Below, in pieces: positions 33,999 through 43,093 of a DNA stretch of 64,000 nt. Under the pieces are notes generated by a model. That model was not told the DNA's origin. It did not search any database and saw nothing but the letters and a program-made list of their open reading frames with translations. Position numbers and translations under genes: made by a program. The stretch's first letter is position 1. Each line of letters opens with the position of its first letter. The stretch covers positions 124,001 to 188,000 of the forward strand of contig NZ_JARZHG010000016.1 in the NCBI RefSeq assembly GCF_029946505.1. Direction: 5' to 3'. The stretch comes from Polyangium sp. y55x31. Its GTDB lineage: Bacteria; Myxococcota_A; Polyangia; Polyangiales; Polyangiaceae.

Positions 33999-34661
33999 GT
34001 GTCGGAGAGCAGCGGCGCGCACGGTTCGTCGGAGATCGAGGCGCTCGTACGGGGCGCGCTCGGCGGGAGCCGTGCGGCGCAGCGCGTGCTCATCGAGGAC
34101 GTGCTCGCGCCGGTCGTCCAGTCCCGCGTCGCCCGTGTCCTCGTCCGGCGCCGGAGCTCGAAGGGAGACCTGCGCACCGAGATGATGGATCTCTGCCAGC
34201 AGGTCTTCGTGCACGTCTTCAGCGGGAACCTGCTCGCGCGCTGGGAACCGGAGACAGGCCCGCTCGGCGCGTTCGTCGGCGCCATCGCGGAGAACCACGT
34301 CCGCTCGATCCTGCGCAGCCGCGTCCGGAGCCCCTTCACCGAAATCGCGACCGAGCAGGAGGCGCTCGAGCTCGCGCTTCCCCGCGGCGAGTCGTGCCAC
34401 GAGACGGTCCTCGTCTCGCGGGAGGCGCTCCGAAGGCTCGAAGCCGAGCTCGACGACGAGGAGCGGGAGGGGTTTTTCGCGTTCTTCGTGGACGAACGAT
34501 CCATCGAGGAGATGTGCGTGGTCACGGGCAAGAGCCGGGAGGCGGTCTACAAGCAACGCCAGCGGCTGCGGGAGCGCGTGCGGCGTATCCTCGACGACGA
34601 GGCCGAGAGCTCGCGCCCACGCCCGCGCGCGGCGCCGAGGACCCGGGAGGAGGGGCTGTGA
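33999..34661 (+). CDS. sigma-70-family (ECF-like) RNA polymerase sigma factor
   Basis: The 220-residue protein has a sigma region 2 (DLCQQVFVHVF, RWEPETGPLGAFVGAIAENHVRSIL, about residues 65-110) and a region 4 helix-turn-helix (SIEEMCVVTGKSREAVYKQRQRLRERVRRIL, about 168-200). GTG 33999 follows AGGAAG; an ATG at 33939 is in frame but has poor context. The TGA stop overlaps the GTG start of the TPR-CHAT gene, so the two are translationally coupled. It is the nearest candidate for reading the TGTCCAAT-N16-GTARRG promoters, although no such element precedes the sigma gene itself. Confidence 0.82.
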   Translation: MSESSGAHGSSEIEALVRGALGGSRAAQRVLIEDVLAPVVQSRVARVLVRRRSSKGDLRTEMMDLCQQVFVHVFSGNLLARWEPETGPLGAFVGAIAENHVRSILRSRVRSPFTEIATEQEALELALPRGESCHETVLVSREALRRLEAELDDEEREGFFAFFVDERSIEEMCVVTGKSREAVYKQRQRLRERVRRILDDEAESSRPRPRAAPRTREEGL

Positions 34662-37600
34662 ACGAAGAGCAGGATCCGCGGATCGAGGGCCTCGCCCGGC
34701 GCGTGCGCGCACGCGAAGAGGAAGAGCTCGCCGAGCTGCTCCGCCCGCTCGACGCGGCCGAGCGGAGCGCGCTCGCCGACGGCGTGTTCGCCGCGCTCGA
34801 CACGAAGCAAGCCCCGGAAGAAGCCCGTCCGGCGCCCGTCGTTCCGATCGAGAGGCCCAAAAAGGCGGGGGCGCGCCGCCGGTTCGGGTTCGTCGGGGCG
34901 CTCCTCGCCGCGGCGCTCGGGGCGCTCGCGCTTTTCGTCCTCGTGCGCCGGGACGAGCCGGCCCCGATTGCCGCGTATACCCTCTCCGTCGAGGGCGGCA
35001 ACCAATCCGAGCGGGGGGACGAACCTCCGAAAGACGCGGTGATCCGGCTGGATCCGGCGTCGCGGCTCTCGCTCGCGTTGAGGCCCGAGGCGCCCGTGTC
35101 GGGGGCGATCGCGGTGCGAGGTTTTCTCGTGCGGGAGGGCGCCGCGAAGCCGTGGGAGCCGCCGATGGTCGTCGGGGCCGGCGGCGTCGTGCGGATCGAG
35201 GGGACGGCGGCGGCGCTGTTCGGCGACGTGCCGGAAGGCGCGTGGGACGTCGTTCTCCTGGTGGGCCGACCCGAGGCGCTGCCGGAGGAATCGGCGCTCG
35301 CGCGGGCCGCGGTGTCCGGGGAAAAGCTCGCCCGTTGGTCGGCGCATCGATTGCGGATCACGCTCTCGCGGCCGCGCGGCGCGCTCGGCGGGGGCGGGGA
35401 GAACGACGGGGCGCCGAGGAACGAAATTTCACGGTGCGCCGCCGCCCCGGCGGAGGTTTTACCGGACGCACTCGTGCAGGCGGACGCGGCGCGCAAGCGT
35501 GGCGAGCTCGATCGGGCGTCGTCGCTCGTGGAGGGCGTCCTCGCGCGAGGTGCGCCGGAGGCGAAGCGGGCGGCGATCCGGCAAAAAGCGCGGATCGTCA
35601 TGGCCACGCGCGGGCGATTCGACGAAGCGGCCGCGCTGTTCCGGGAGGCCCTCACGCAAGATCGCGCGGCGGGGCGCCTCGCGGACGAGCTCGACGATAC
35701 GTTCGCGCTTTCGTACGGGCTCTTGCTGGACAAACGCGCGTTCGGCGAGGCGCGTGCCTTGCTCGATGGGCTCGGGCCGGTCCTTGCGGCTTGCCCCGAG
35801 GCGGAACCGAAGGCGGCTTATTACAAGGGTTTGCTCGGCATCGAAACGGGGGATCTGCGCGCGGCGCTGGCCTCATTTTCGGCCGCGGCGGCGGGCGCGA
35901 AGCGGCTCGGGCTCGACGCGTATCGAAGCGCGGTGCTGGAGCAGGAGGCCGAGGTGCTCGCGGTGCTCGGCCGGCACGAGGAGGCGGCGGCGCGGCTCGG
36001 GCAGGCGCGGGCGCTCGCGGGCCCGTCGGCGGACGCGTGCCGGCGCGCGCAGCTCGCGAGCAATGCCGGGTGGATCGCGCTCCGGGCCTCGGCGCGCACG
36101 GGGCGAGGGCTCGACGAAGCCAAACGGGTGCTGGAAGAGGCGCTCGTGATCACGCGCGAGGGCTGCCCCGCGGGGCTCGGGAACGTGCTCGTGAATCTCG
36201 CGCTCGTCGAGCATGAAATGGGGCGCGGCAAAGAGGCGCGGGCGCGTCTTTCGGAAGCGAAACGCGCGGGCGGCTGGGCCGAGCTCGGCGGGTGGCAACG
36301 AATGATCGAGGCGCGGCTCCTCCTGTCCGAGGGAAAACCCAAGGACGCGCTCGCGGCGCACGAGGCATTACGAGCCGAGGGGGAGCGGCTGCTCTTGCCC
36401 GAGCTCGCCTTCGAGGGCGCGCTGGGCCGCGCGGAGGCGCTCGCGGCGCTGGGAAAACGCGGCGAGGCGCGGGCGGCGTTCGGGGAGGCCGAGAAGGCGC
36501 TCACGGCGTGGGGGCGGGGCGTGCCGCTCGGCGAGGGGCGGGGGTCGTTTCTCTCGGCGAGGCAGCGGGGCGCGCGGCTCTGGGTGGATTTTTTGTTGCG
36601 CGAGGCGGAGCGGGGCGATGCGCGGGCCGCGCGGGAGGCGATGGAAGCCGCGCGGCGATCACTCGCGGGGTTCGTCCAAGCATTCCATTGGGTGAACCGC
36701 GTGGGCGCGCTTCCCGCGGAGGCGCGCGGGCGCTGGGACGAGGCGGTTTCCGCGTACCGGCATGAGCGCGCGGTGCTCGAGGAGAAGGCCGCGGCGCGTG
36801 GGCCGGGGGCGGGGGGGCTCGAAGCGGAGCGGGCGGCGCTGCGGGCCGCGCTGGATCGGGCGCTCGCGGCGCTCGGCGCGGGCGAGGCGCAAGAGGAGGC
36901 GCCGCCGCTGTTGGTGCCGGCCGCGGAAGAGGCGCTTTTCGTGGTGCATCCGGTGCACGAGGGCCTCGCGGGGTTCGTCCTGACGGACGGCGGGCGGAAG
37001 GTCGAGGCGCGGCGGCTCGGATCGCCGGAGCCATCGAGCACGCCGGCCGCGCGCGCGGAGGCGTGGCTTTGGCCATTTCGAGCGGCGCTCTCGAACGTTC
37101 GTCGGGTGCGGCTGGTTTTACCGGGCGAGCTTTTGCCGACGGATTGGCACGCGCTCCCGTTTGATGGAGCGCCGCTGATCGAGCGCGCGGAGGTCGTGTA
37201 TTCGATGGACCTCGCGCCGCGGCCCGCGACGCCGCCGGACGGCGGGACGGCCGTGGTGATCGCCGATCCGACGGAGGATCTGCCCGGCGCGCGCGGGAGC
37301 GCGGGGGCGGTCGTCGCCGCGCTGGAGGCCCGCGGCCTGCGTGTCGTCTTGCTCCTCGGCCAGGCCGCGACGCACGAGGCCGTGCGTGACGCGCTGGAGC
37401 TGCCTTCCGTGCGCATCTTGCATTACGCGGGGCATGCCACGTTCGAGGGGCCGGACGGGCTCGAAGCCTCGCTCCGACTCGCCCGTCGGGGGCGTTTTTC
37501 GGTGGCCGACGTGATGGCCCTCGCGCGTGTCCCCGAGATCGTGGTGCTCGCGGGTTGTGACACGGCGCGCGCCTCCGAGGTCGACGCGGCGGGCGGGGGG

Positions 37601-37816
37601 CTCGGCCTCGCGCAGGCCTTCCTCTTGAAGGGCGCCCGCGCGGCCGTCGCGACGCCCCGTCCGATGGGCGATGCGCTCGCCGAGCAGGCGACGCGCCTCC
37701 TTTATGTCGAGCCCATCGAGCGCGACCCGGCCCGTGCCCTCCGCGCCGTGACCCTCGCCCTCCGGAAGGGCTCGCCTGAGGGCGACTGGGCTGCCCTGCG
37801 CCTGCTCGGGGAGTGA
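34658..37816 (+). CDS. membrane TPR-CHAT caspase-like protease coupled to a sigma factor
   Basis: The 1052-residue protein starts with about 65 cytoplasmic residues, one membrane segment near 75-95 (FVGALLAAALGALALFVLV), then a beta-rich domain and a long TPR-like helical array (about 270-700). The C-terminal CHAT protease domain has catalytic His in ILHYAGHATFEG (about 926) and Cys in VVLAGCDTAR (about 966). CHAT domains are caspase-like peptidases. The short cytoplasmic N-terminus next to a sigma factor resembles an anti-sigma arrangement. GTG 34658 overlaps the sigma stop, after GGGAGGAGG. Likely role: an envelope sensor that controls the sigma factor, possibly by proteolysis. Confidence 0.83.
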   Translation: MNEEQDPRIEGLARRVRAREEEELAELLRPLDAAERSALADGVFAALDTKQAPEEARPAPVVPIERPKKAGARRRFGFVGALLAAALGALALFVLVRRDEPAPIAAYTLSVEGGNQSERGDEPPKDAVIRLDPASRLSLALRPEAPVSGAIAVRGFLVREGAAKPWEPPMVVGAGGVVRIEGTAAALFGDVPEGAWDVVLLVGRPEALPEESALARAAVSGEKLARWSAHRLRITLSRPRGALGGGGENDGAPRNEISRCAAAPAEVLPDALVQADAARKRGELDRASSLVEGVLARGAPEAKRAAIRQKARIVMATRGRFDEAAALFREALTQDRAAGRLADELDDTFALSYGLLLDKRAFGEARALLDGLGPVLAACPEAEPKAAYYKGLLGIETGDLRAALASFSAAAAGAKRLGLDAYRSAVLEQEAEVLAVLGRHEEAAARLGQARALAGPSADACRRAQLASNAGWIALRASARTGRGLDEAKRVLEEALVITREGCPAGLGNVLVNLALVEHEMGRGKEARARLSEAKRAGGWAELGGWQRMIEARLLLSEGKPKDALAAHEALRAEGERLLLPELAFEGALGRAEALAALGKRGEARAAFGEAEKALTAWGRGVPLGEGRGSFLSARQRGARLWVDFLLREAERGDARAAREAMEAARRSLAGFVQAFHWVNRVGALPAEARGRWDEAVSAYRHERAVLEEKAAARGPGAGGLEAERAALRAALDRALAALGAGEAQEEAPPLLVPAAEEALFVVHPVHEGLAGFVLTDGGRKVEARRLGSPEPSSTPAARAEAWLWPFRAALSNVRRVRLVLPGELLPTDWHALPFDGAPLIERAEVVYSMDLAPRPATPPDGGTAVVIADPTEDLPGARGSAGAVVAALEARGLRVVLLLGQAATHEAVRDALELPSVRILHYAGHATFEGPDGLEASLRLARRGRFSVADVMALARVPEIVVLAGCDTARASEVDAAGGGLGLAQAFLLKGARAAVATPRPMGDALAEQATRLLYVEPIERDPARALRAVTLALRKGSPEGDWAALRLLGE

Positions 37817-37850
37817 GCGAAGGCGCCGGCGAAATTTTTTTCCCGACCTC

Positions 37851-37880
37851 TGTCCAATCTCCAGACGGGGCGGCGTAAAG
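37851..37880 (+). promoter_or_regulatory. ECF-type promoter element upstream of MYXO-CTERM protein gene
   Basis: TGTCCAAT (37851-37858), 16 bases, then GTAAAG (37875-37880). It has the same boxes and spacing as the graspetide operon elements. It lies 35-130 bases downstream of the CHAT gene's stop codon and about 100 bases before ATG 37979. Confidence 0.72.
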
Positions 37881-37978
37881 CCCGCCGAACACGCCACGAG
37901 GGAGACCACGAGGGGCGCGCCGGGAGATCTGGCGCTGCCCTCGGGGGCGCTCGGGCATTTGCTTTTACGAGGTCGGAC

Positions 37979-40906
37979 ATGGCTCGCGTGTCGAAGAGGA
38001 CGATTCTGTCCACGCTCATCGGTGTATCCATCCTATTGCCCTGCACGACGGCCTTCGCGGACGTCATCCTCGAGCCCAACGTCATCAAGGGACAGGCGCG
38101 TTTTTCGAACTCGAACCCCAGCGTCGTCGCGCTCCTGCAGCAGCTCGGGATGAGCTCGGCCCGGGTGACGGCCGTGAGCACCTCGCCGACGGGGTATACG
38201 AGCAACACGAACGCGCTCCTCGGGACGACGATCGCGCGCGACTTCGAGCTCTCCGCCGAGTCGGGCGCCGGCGGCCCGAGCGGCGTGACGTACCAGCTCG
38301 GCGCGACCGGTTACCTGTATGCGGCCGCCGGGTACACCGCGTCGGGCCAGTACTGGTTCCAGCCCGAGCCGGGCGTCGTGCTCCAGCCCCTCGCGCAGCA
38401 GCCCGGCGGGACCACGGCGGACATCGTGGACTGCATCGGCCTCGTGCATGTCCGCTGGGGGCTCGACCCGCAGTGCCAAAACCCGTTCACCATCGGCTCG
38501 GGCTCGATCCTGACGAGCTTCAGCTCGAGCAACTTCATGAACACCTCCGAGCATTACATCTTGCAGCTCGGAGACTCGAGCGAGAGCAAGCCGCTCTCCA
38601 TCACCACGGGCAACGATCCGACGCAGAACACCATCACGTTCTCGGTGCAGCTCGACCTGCATCCGAAGTGCGACGACATCCAGGAGATCTGCATCGACAT
38701 GTCGAAGTACCTCGACGGCGGCGGCGCGCTCGGCTCGCTCGAGGGCCCGTTCGATGTGCTCGGCGAGGTCGAGCAGGACCAGACGTTCATCAACGCCTTC
38801 AATGGCCCCTCCGGCAACCAGCGTTACGGGTATTTCTCGCCGCCCGAGATGCCCGTCGCCTCCCCGGCGACGTGGTGGACCCTGCCCAACATGGTCCCCG
38901 GCGATTACGAGGGATACGCCCAGGGCCTCGTCCGCACGGGACGCCTTGCCACGCACCTCACCACGCCGCGCATGGGACCGGGCAGGCCCGCAGGTCCCAT
39001 GACGGTACAGAGCGGGGTGAGCTCCGACCTCCAGCAGAACGTCGGCGGGCAGCTCCGATATCCGTTCGTCATGAAGCCCGCCCGGTTTGCGGGGAAGATC
39101 CTCCTCGCCGATCCGTTCGTCGCGGCGAACGTCGGCGCTTACAGCTCGCTCTCGGCCCTGCGGTTTTCCGCCGATCCTCCCTATTCGAGCCAGTATCCCT
39201 GGGGCACCACCCTGCGGGCGCTGGATGTAGATACCTACACGGGCCAGAGCACCACCTCGTTCGAGGGCTCGTTCGACCCGGCGAGCGGCGCGCTCGCGTC
39301 CTTGTACGATCAGCTCGTGGTCAATACGTACGACATCCACACGCGGTGGATCCAGTCGGGCCTGATGCTCGACTTCTACGACCCGTCCACGCAGCGCGAG
39401 GGCTTCCTCATGATGCAGCGGGATAGCACCGATCACCTCCTCGCGCCGGGCGACGTATTGCCCATCGACCACGCCTATTGCTTCAACGAGGTGGAGCTGC
39501 CGTACTCCATCGCGACCGGGCTCCTCTTCGATCCGTACGCGATGGTGACGGGCTCCTTCAATGGCACGGACTGGCAAGGCAATGCCACCACGTACACGGT
39601 CCAGGGCACGTTCCAGGGGTGGCCGAAGACCGAAGCGAACGCCGCCGCGAACGGCATGGTGCGGCTCGCGCTCCCCCAGGGCGCGTATACCATTCAGCCG
39701 GGATCGAACGTCAAATCGGCCTCGGGCGCGATCAGCACCGCGACGTTCGCAGCGACGCAGCTCGAGCTCGGCTGCGGCCAGCGCGTCACGGTCTCGCCGG
39801 GCCTCAGCGTCTCGGCCCAGCTCCCGCTTTGCGCGGCTTCGGCCACGCCCGACATCGTGGGCGCCGTGGCGAGCAGCGGCGTCCCCGTCGATCGCATCTG
39901 GTACACGGTCAACGGCGGGCCCGAGATCGACATCTGCTCCGCGAACTGCGGCGCCGATACACAGTTCAGCGCGCCCGTGAGCCTCGTGGCCTGCGGCAAT
40001 ACGATTCAGGTGTTCGCGAGCGCGGGCGGACAAACCGCCTCGGTCACGACGCAGACGACCTGGGAGGATCCGAACGACGGTGTCGATTGCGAGGGATCCT
40101 GCGAGCCGCCGCCGCCTTCGGGCGAGACGTGCGCCACCGTGAACGTGGAGCCGCTCGCCTGCGAGGGCGGCGAAGGGGGATATTCGCTCACGTTCGAGAT
40201 CAGGAACGAGCTCGACGAGCCCATCACGTACGTGCTCCTGCCGGATCCGCATGTGTCTCCGAAGGTGATCACGTTGCCGGAGCCGCTCCAGCCCGGGGCG
40301 TCGACGATGGTCACGACGACGGTCTCCGGCGTCAATCCCGGCTCCGGGCTCTGCATCGACGTGGGACTGTCGAACCCCTCGCAAAACGCCTGCTGCTCGA
40401 CGGAGGTCTGCTTCGACGTGCCGGCCTGCTGCTTCTCCGTCGTGGGGGAAAAGATTGCATGCATCCCGGGCGCGCCGGGCGGCATGTTCAATTATTCCTT
40501 CAAGTTCGAGAATCGTACGCTCGACACGATCGAGCACGTCTTCCTCTTCCCGCCGAGCGGCGTCACCGTATCGCCGCAATACGTCGACGTCCCGGCCACG
40601 CCGCCGGGCGGGATCGCGTACGTGGGCGGCCTCTCCTTCTCGGGCGCGACGCCCGGCGAGGAGCTCTGCGTGACCGTGGGGATTCACGATGAAGAGATGA
40701 ACGAGTGCTGCGCGGAGGAGGTTTGCTTCAAGGTGCCCGAGCCTTGTGGCAAGGAGGTCCCCGGCGATTCGTTCCCCCAGAAGAAGGAGCTGGCCGCCGC
40801 CGAGGGCTGCTCCGTCAGCGCGGCGGGTGGTGAGCGAGGCTCCGTCTTTGGCCTCCTCCTCGGCCTCGTGGCCCTCGGCGGGCTCGCGCGTCGCCGCCGC
40901 GCGTAG
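37979..40906 (+). CDS. large secreted MYXO-CTERM protein with duplicated Cys-rich modules
   Basis: The 975-residue protein has a signal peptide (ending AFADV), a long central region of beta-rich sequence (30-700) and two related Cys-rich modules of about 95 residues near the C-terminus. Each module is built on C-x-G...FE(I/N)RN..L(D/E)..I..V.L...VSP, ending CCSTEVCF and CCAEEVCF. A classical MYXO-CTERM tail follows (EGCSVSAAGGERG, hydrophobic helix, RRRRA). No enzyme motif is recognised. GAGG precedes ATG 37979, and an ECF-type promoter element lies upstream. It is probably exported, surface-sorted and controlled with the neighbouring subtilase. Confidence 0.83.
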   Translation: MARVSKRTILSTLIGVSILLPCTTAFADVILEPNVIKGQARFSNSNPSVVALLQQLGMSSARVTAVSTSPTGYTSNTNALLGTTIARDFELSAESGAGGPSGVTYQLGATGYLYAAAGYTASGQYWFQPEPGVVLQPLAQQPGGTTADIVDCIGLVHVRWGLDPQCQNPFTIGSGSILTSFSSSNFMNTSEHYILQLGDSSESKPLSITTGNDPTQNTITFSVQLDLHPKCDDIQEICIDMSKYLDGGGALGSLEGPFDVLGEVEQDQTFINAFNGPSGNQRYGYFSPPEMPVASPATWWTLPNMVPGDYEGYAQGLVRTGRLATHLTTPRMGPGRPAGPMTVQSGVSSDLQQNVGGQLRYPFVMKPARFAGKILLADPFVAANVGAYSSLSALRFSADPPYSSQYPWGTTLRALDVDTYTGQSTTSFEGSFDPASGALASLYDQLVVNTYDIHTRWIQSGLMLDFYDPSTQREGFLMMQRDSTDHLLAPGDVLPIDHAYCFNEVELPYSIATGLLFDPYAMVTGSFNGTDWQGNATTYTVQGTFQGWPKTEANAAANGMVRLALPQGAYTIQPGSNVKSASGAISTATFAATQLELGCGQRVTVSPGLSVSAQLPLCAASATPDIVGAVASSGVPVDRIWYTVNGGPEIDICSANCGADTQFSAPVSLVACGNTIQVFASAGGQTASVTTQTTWEDPNDGVDCEGSCEPPPPSGETCATVNVEPLACEGGEGGYSLTFEIRNELDEPITYVLLPDPHVSPKVITLPEPLQPGASTMVTTTVSGVNPGSGLCIDVGLSNPSQNACCSTEVCFDVPACCFSVVGEKIACIPGAPGGMFNYSFKFENRTLDTIEHVFLFPPSGVTVSPQYVDVPATPPGGIAYVGGLSFSGATPGEELCVTVGIHDEEMNECCAEEVCFKVPEPCGKEVPGDSFPQKKELAAAEGCSVSAAGGERGSVFGLLLGLVALGGLARRRRA

Positions 40907-40922
40907 GGCGACGCCGATTCTC

Positions 40923-40952
40923 TGTCCAATCTCCCCGGTGAGCGGAGTAGAG
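40923..40952 (+). promoter_or_regulatory. ECF-type promoter element upstream of subtilase gene
   Basis: TGTCCAAT (40923-40930), 16 bases, then GTAGAG (40947-40952). The -35-like box is identical to the other three and the spacing is the same. It lies between the MYXO-CTERM gene stop (40906) and GTG 41012. Confidence 0.72.
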
Positions 40953-41011
40953 TCCTACGCTCGCCCGGGCGCCGATTTTCCGGCGCTGCGGCCGCTCACC
41001 GTGGAGGTCTC

Positions 41012-43087
41012 GTGTCTCGCTTCGTGTCGTCCCGCATCGGCCTTTCCTTGGTCGTCCTCGGCGCCGTGCTCGCGCCCGGCGTCGCCTGCATTCCCGAGCC
41101 CGAGCCTTGTCCTCCCGCCGAGGACGATCCCGGCTGCACCGGCCACCGCTGGATCGCCATCGTCAATCCCAGCGCCGATTGCCCCGCCGATTCCCTCGGC
41201 ATCTGGACGGAGGACAAACTCTTCAAGGGGGGCGTGGGCGGCCCTCCGCCCGCGCTCGCGCGGTATTGCGTCTACGAGTGGACCGGCGCGCGCGTGAACC
41301 CCAGCGTGAAGCAATGCTTGCCGTATGGATCGAATGGGCCGGGGGACGACGAGATCAGTCGCCTCAAGACGGTCCTCGGCGCGGGCGAGCTCGCGGAGGA
41401 TTGCATCGACACGGCGCCGCTCGGCTACGAGCAGGACGTTGCGGAATGGGCGCGCAAATCGCTCAACCGACGGGCCGGCGGCGTCGATGCGCTCCCGACG
41501 TCTGCCATGGAGCCCACGCTGCCGCGTCCGGCGCGGCTCGTCGCCGTGGACACGTCCCCCGATGCATTCTCTGGAGGGATTGCCCTCGGCCAGAGCCGGC
41601 ACGGCGATACCGTGGCGCACGTCGCCCGTGATCTCGCATGTCCGGGCGGCGAGGCGGCGCCGTGCGCGGCCCACGTGACGACGGCGCTCGGTTTACCCCG
41701 TACGGACCTCGCCAATCCCTTGAATACCTCCCCGACGCAAGGAGGGTTTTTCGGCACGGAAGGGGATCTCGCCCAGGCCATCGAGCGGAGCGTGCTCGAC
41801 TGGCGAGACAAGGTCACCGCAGGGCAGGGGGAGGCGCGGCTCGTCCTCAATTTGAGCGTGGGCTGGGAGGACGACCCCGAGCGGAACAACTGCGCGCCCG
41901 AGAAGCTCGCCGAGGACCCCGAGTCGCTCGCGCCGCCTGCACGCGCCGTGCTCGATGCGATGCGGTATGCCGCGTGCCACGGCGCGCTCCTCTTCGCCGC
42001 CGCTGGCAATGACACTGGCGGCCCCAAGCCGTCGAGTGGCCTCGTTTGTCCGGCGCGCTGGGAGGTGATCGCGACGCCCGACGCCGCGACGTGTGATGCC
42101 TTCGTGGGGGCGTTCGTCGCGACGTACGCCGAGCGATTCCCGAGTTTTCCGCGGAGACCCGCGGCGGCGGACCAGGCCCCGTACGATCGGGTCGTGTATG
42201 CCGTGGGCGGCGTCGATCAAGGCGACGAGCCCCTCGTCCCGCGGCGCCCGCTCGCGCGCCCGCGCATCGCCGCCCTGGGGCTGCTCGCGTCCGCCTGGGA
42301 TCTCTCGGCGAACGCCGTGGTGACGCCCAATGCGAACGGGCATCCGCCCACGCCGCCGCCCCTTTTGACGGGCACGTCCGTGTCGACGGCGGTCGCCAGC
42401 GCGGTCGCGGCTGGCATGTGGGCCTACAATCCCACGCGCACGGCGCCCGAGATCCTCGACGCGATCTATCAATCGGGCGTCGTGCTCCAGCAAAACGGCA
42501 CGAGCATCCGCGCAGATCCGGATACGTGCGTCGGGACGAACTTCTGCAACGTGCATCGCCTCTCCTTGTGCCGCACGCTCGGCGTGCCGTGCGACGATGC
42601 CGCGCCCGTCGGGGCGCAAAACGATCCGCTGCCGAATGCGACGATACCAAAGCCGCTCCTGGATACGCTGGCGACCGAGTTCACGACGGCGACCGTCGCA
42701 TCGGCGACCTTCCCGGACACGGCACCCATTCCGAGCTCCCAGTACACGACCGTCGCGGCCTCGCCGTGGACGTTCCCGCAGCCGAACTGGCCTGCGTGCC
42801 CGGCCTGCGTGCTCGCGGTCCGGAGCGCGAACGACGTGGTTCTTTATGCGCGGCCCGGCGTCACGATGACCGACCTCGCGCTCGTGCTCGTCGACCGCCA
42901 GGGCGGCATTCGTTCGGCGCGCGTGGCGGCCACGGCGCAGAGCCAGGACGCCCTCCAGATCGAGATCACGCCGCAGACCGGGTTTTCCATGGCCGGCACG
43001 CGCAGCGTATGGCTTTCGGGGAAGGCGAGGACGCAGACCGGGAGCCCCGTCTCCGTCGTCCAGCAAATCGCGGTGACGGGGCTCTGA
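41012..43087 (+). CDS. exported subtilisin-family (S8) serine protease
   Basis: The 691-residue protein has a signal peptide ending in PGVACIPEPEPC, which may be a lipobox. Subtilase motifs follow in order: catalytic Asp in LVAVDTSPDA (about D180), His in SRHGDTVAHVARDL (about H197), oxyanion Asn in FAAAGNDTGG (about 330) and nucleophile Ser in LTGTSVSTAVASAVAAGMW (about S456). The region 460-691 is an extra beta-rich domain with Cys. GGAGG precedes GTG 41012. The protease shares its promoter type with the graspetide genes, so it could act on secreted partners, but this is not shown. Confidence 0.88.
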   Translation: MSRFVSSRIGLSLVVLGAVLAPGVACIPEPEPCPPAEDDPGCTGHRWIAIVNPSADCPADSLGIWTEDKLFKGGVGGPPPALARYCVYEWTGARVNPSVKQCLPYGSNGPGDDEISRLKTVLGAGELAEDCIDTAPLGYEQDVAEWARKSLNRRAGGVDALPTSAMEPTLPRPARLVAVDTSPDAFSGGIALGQSRHGDTVAHVARDLACPGGEAAPCAAHVTTALGLPRTDLANPLNTSPTQGGFFGTEGDLAQAIERSVLDWRDKVTAGQGEARLVLNLSVGWEDDPERNNCAPEKLAEDPESLAPPARAVLDAMRYAACHGALLFAAAGNDTGGPKPSSGLVCPARWEVIATPDAATCDAFVGAFVATYAERFPSFPRRPAAADQAPYDRVVYAVGGVDQGDEPLVPRRPLARPRIAALGLLASAWDLSANAVVTPNANGHPPTPPPLLTGTSVSTAVASAVAAGMWAYNPTRTAPEILDAIYQSGVVLQQNGTSIRADPDTCVGTNFCNVHRLSLCRTLGVPCDDAAPVGAQNDPLPNATIPKPLLDTLATEFTTATVASATFPDTAPIPSSQYTTVAASPWTFPQPNWPACPACVLAVRSANDVVLYARPGVTMTDLALVLVDRQGGIRSARVAATAQSQDALQIEITPQTGFSMAGTRSVWLSGKARTQTGSPVSVVQQIAVTGL

Positions 43088-43093
43088 GCGGGA

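Noticed and set aside
37817-37850. Intrinsic terminator after the CHAT gene, from GCGCCGGC followed by T7
   Set aside because: No convincing hairpin precedes the T tract; the sequence is only self-complementary over a few bases.
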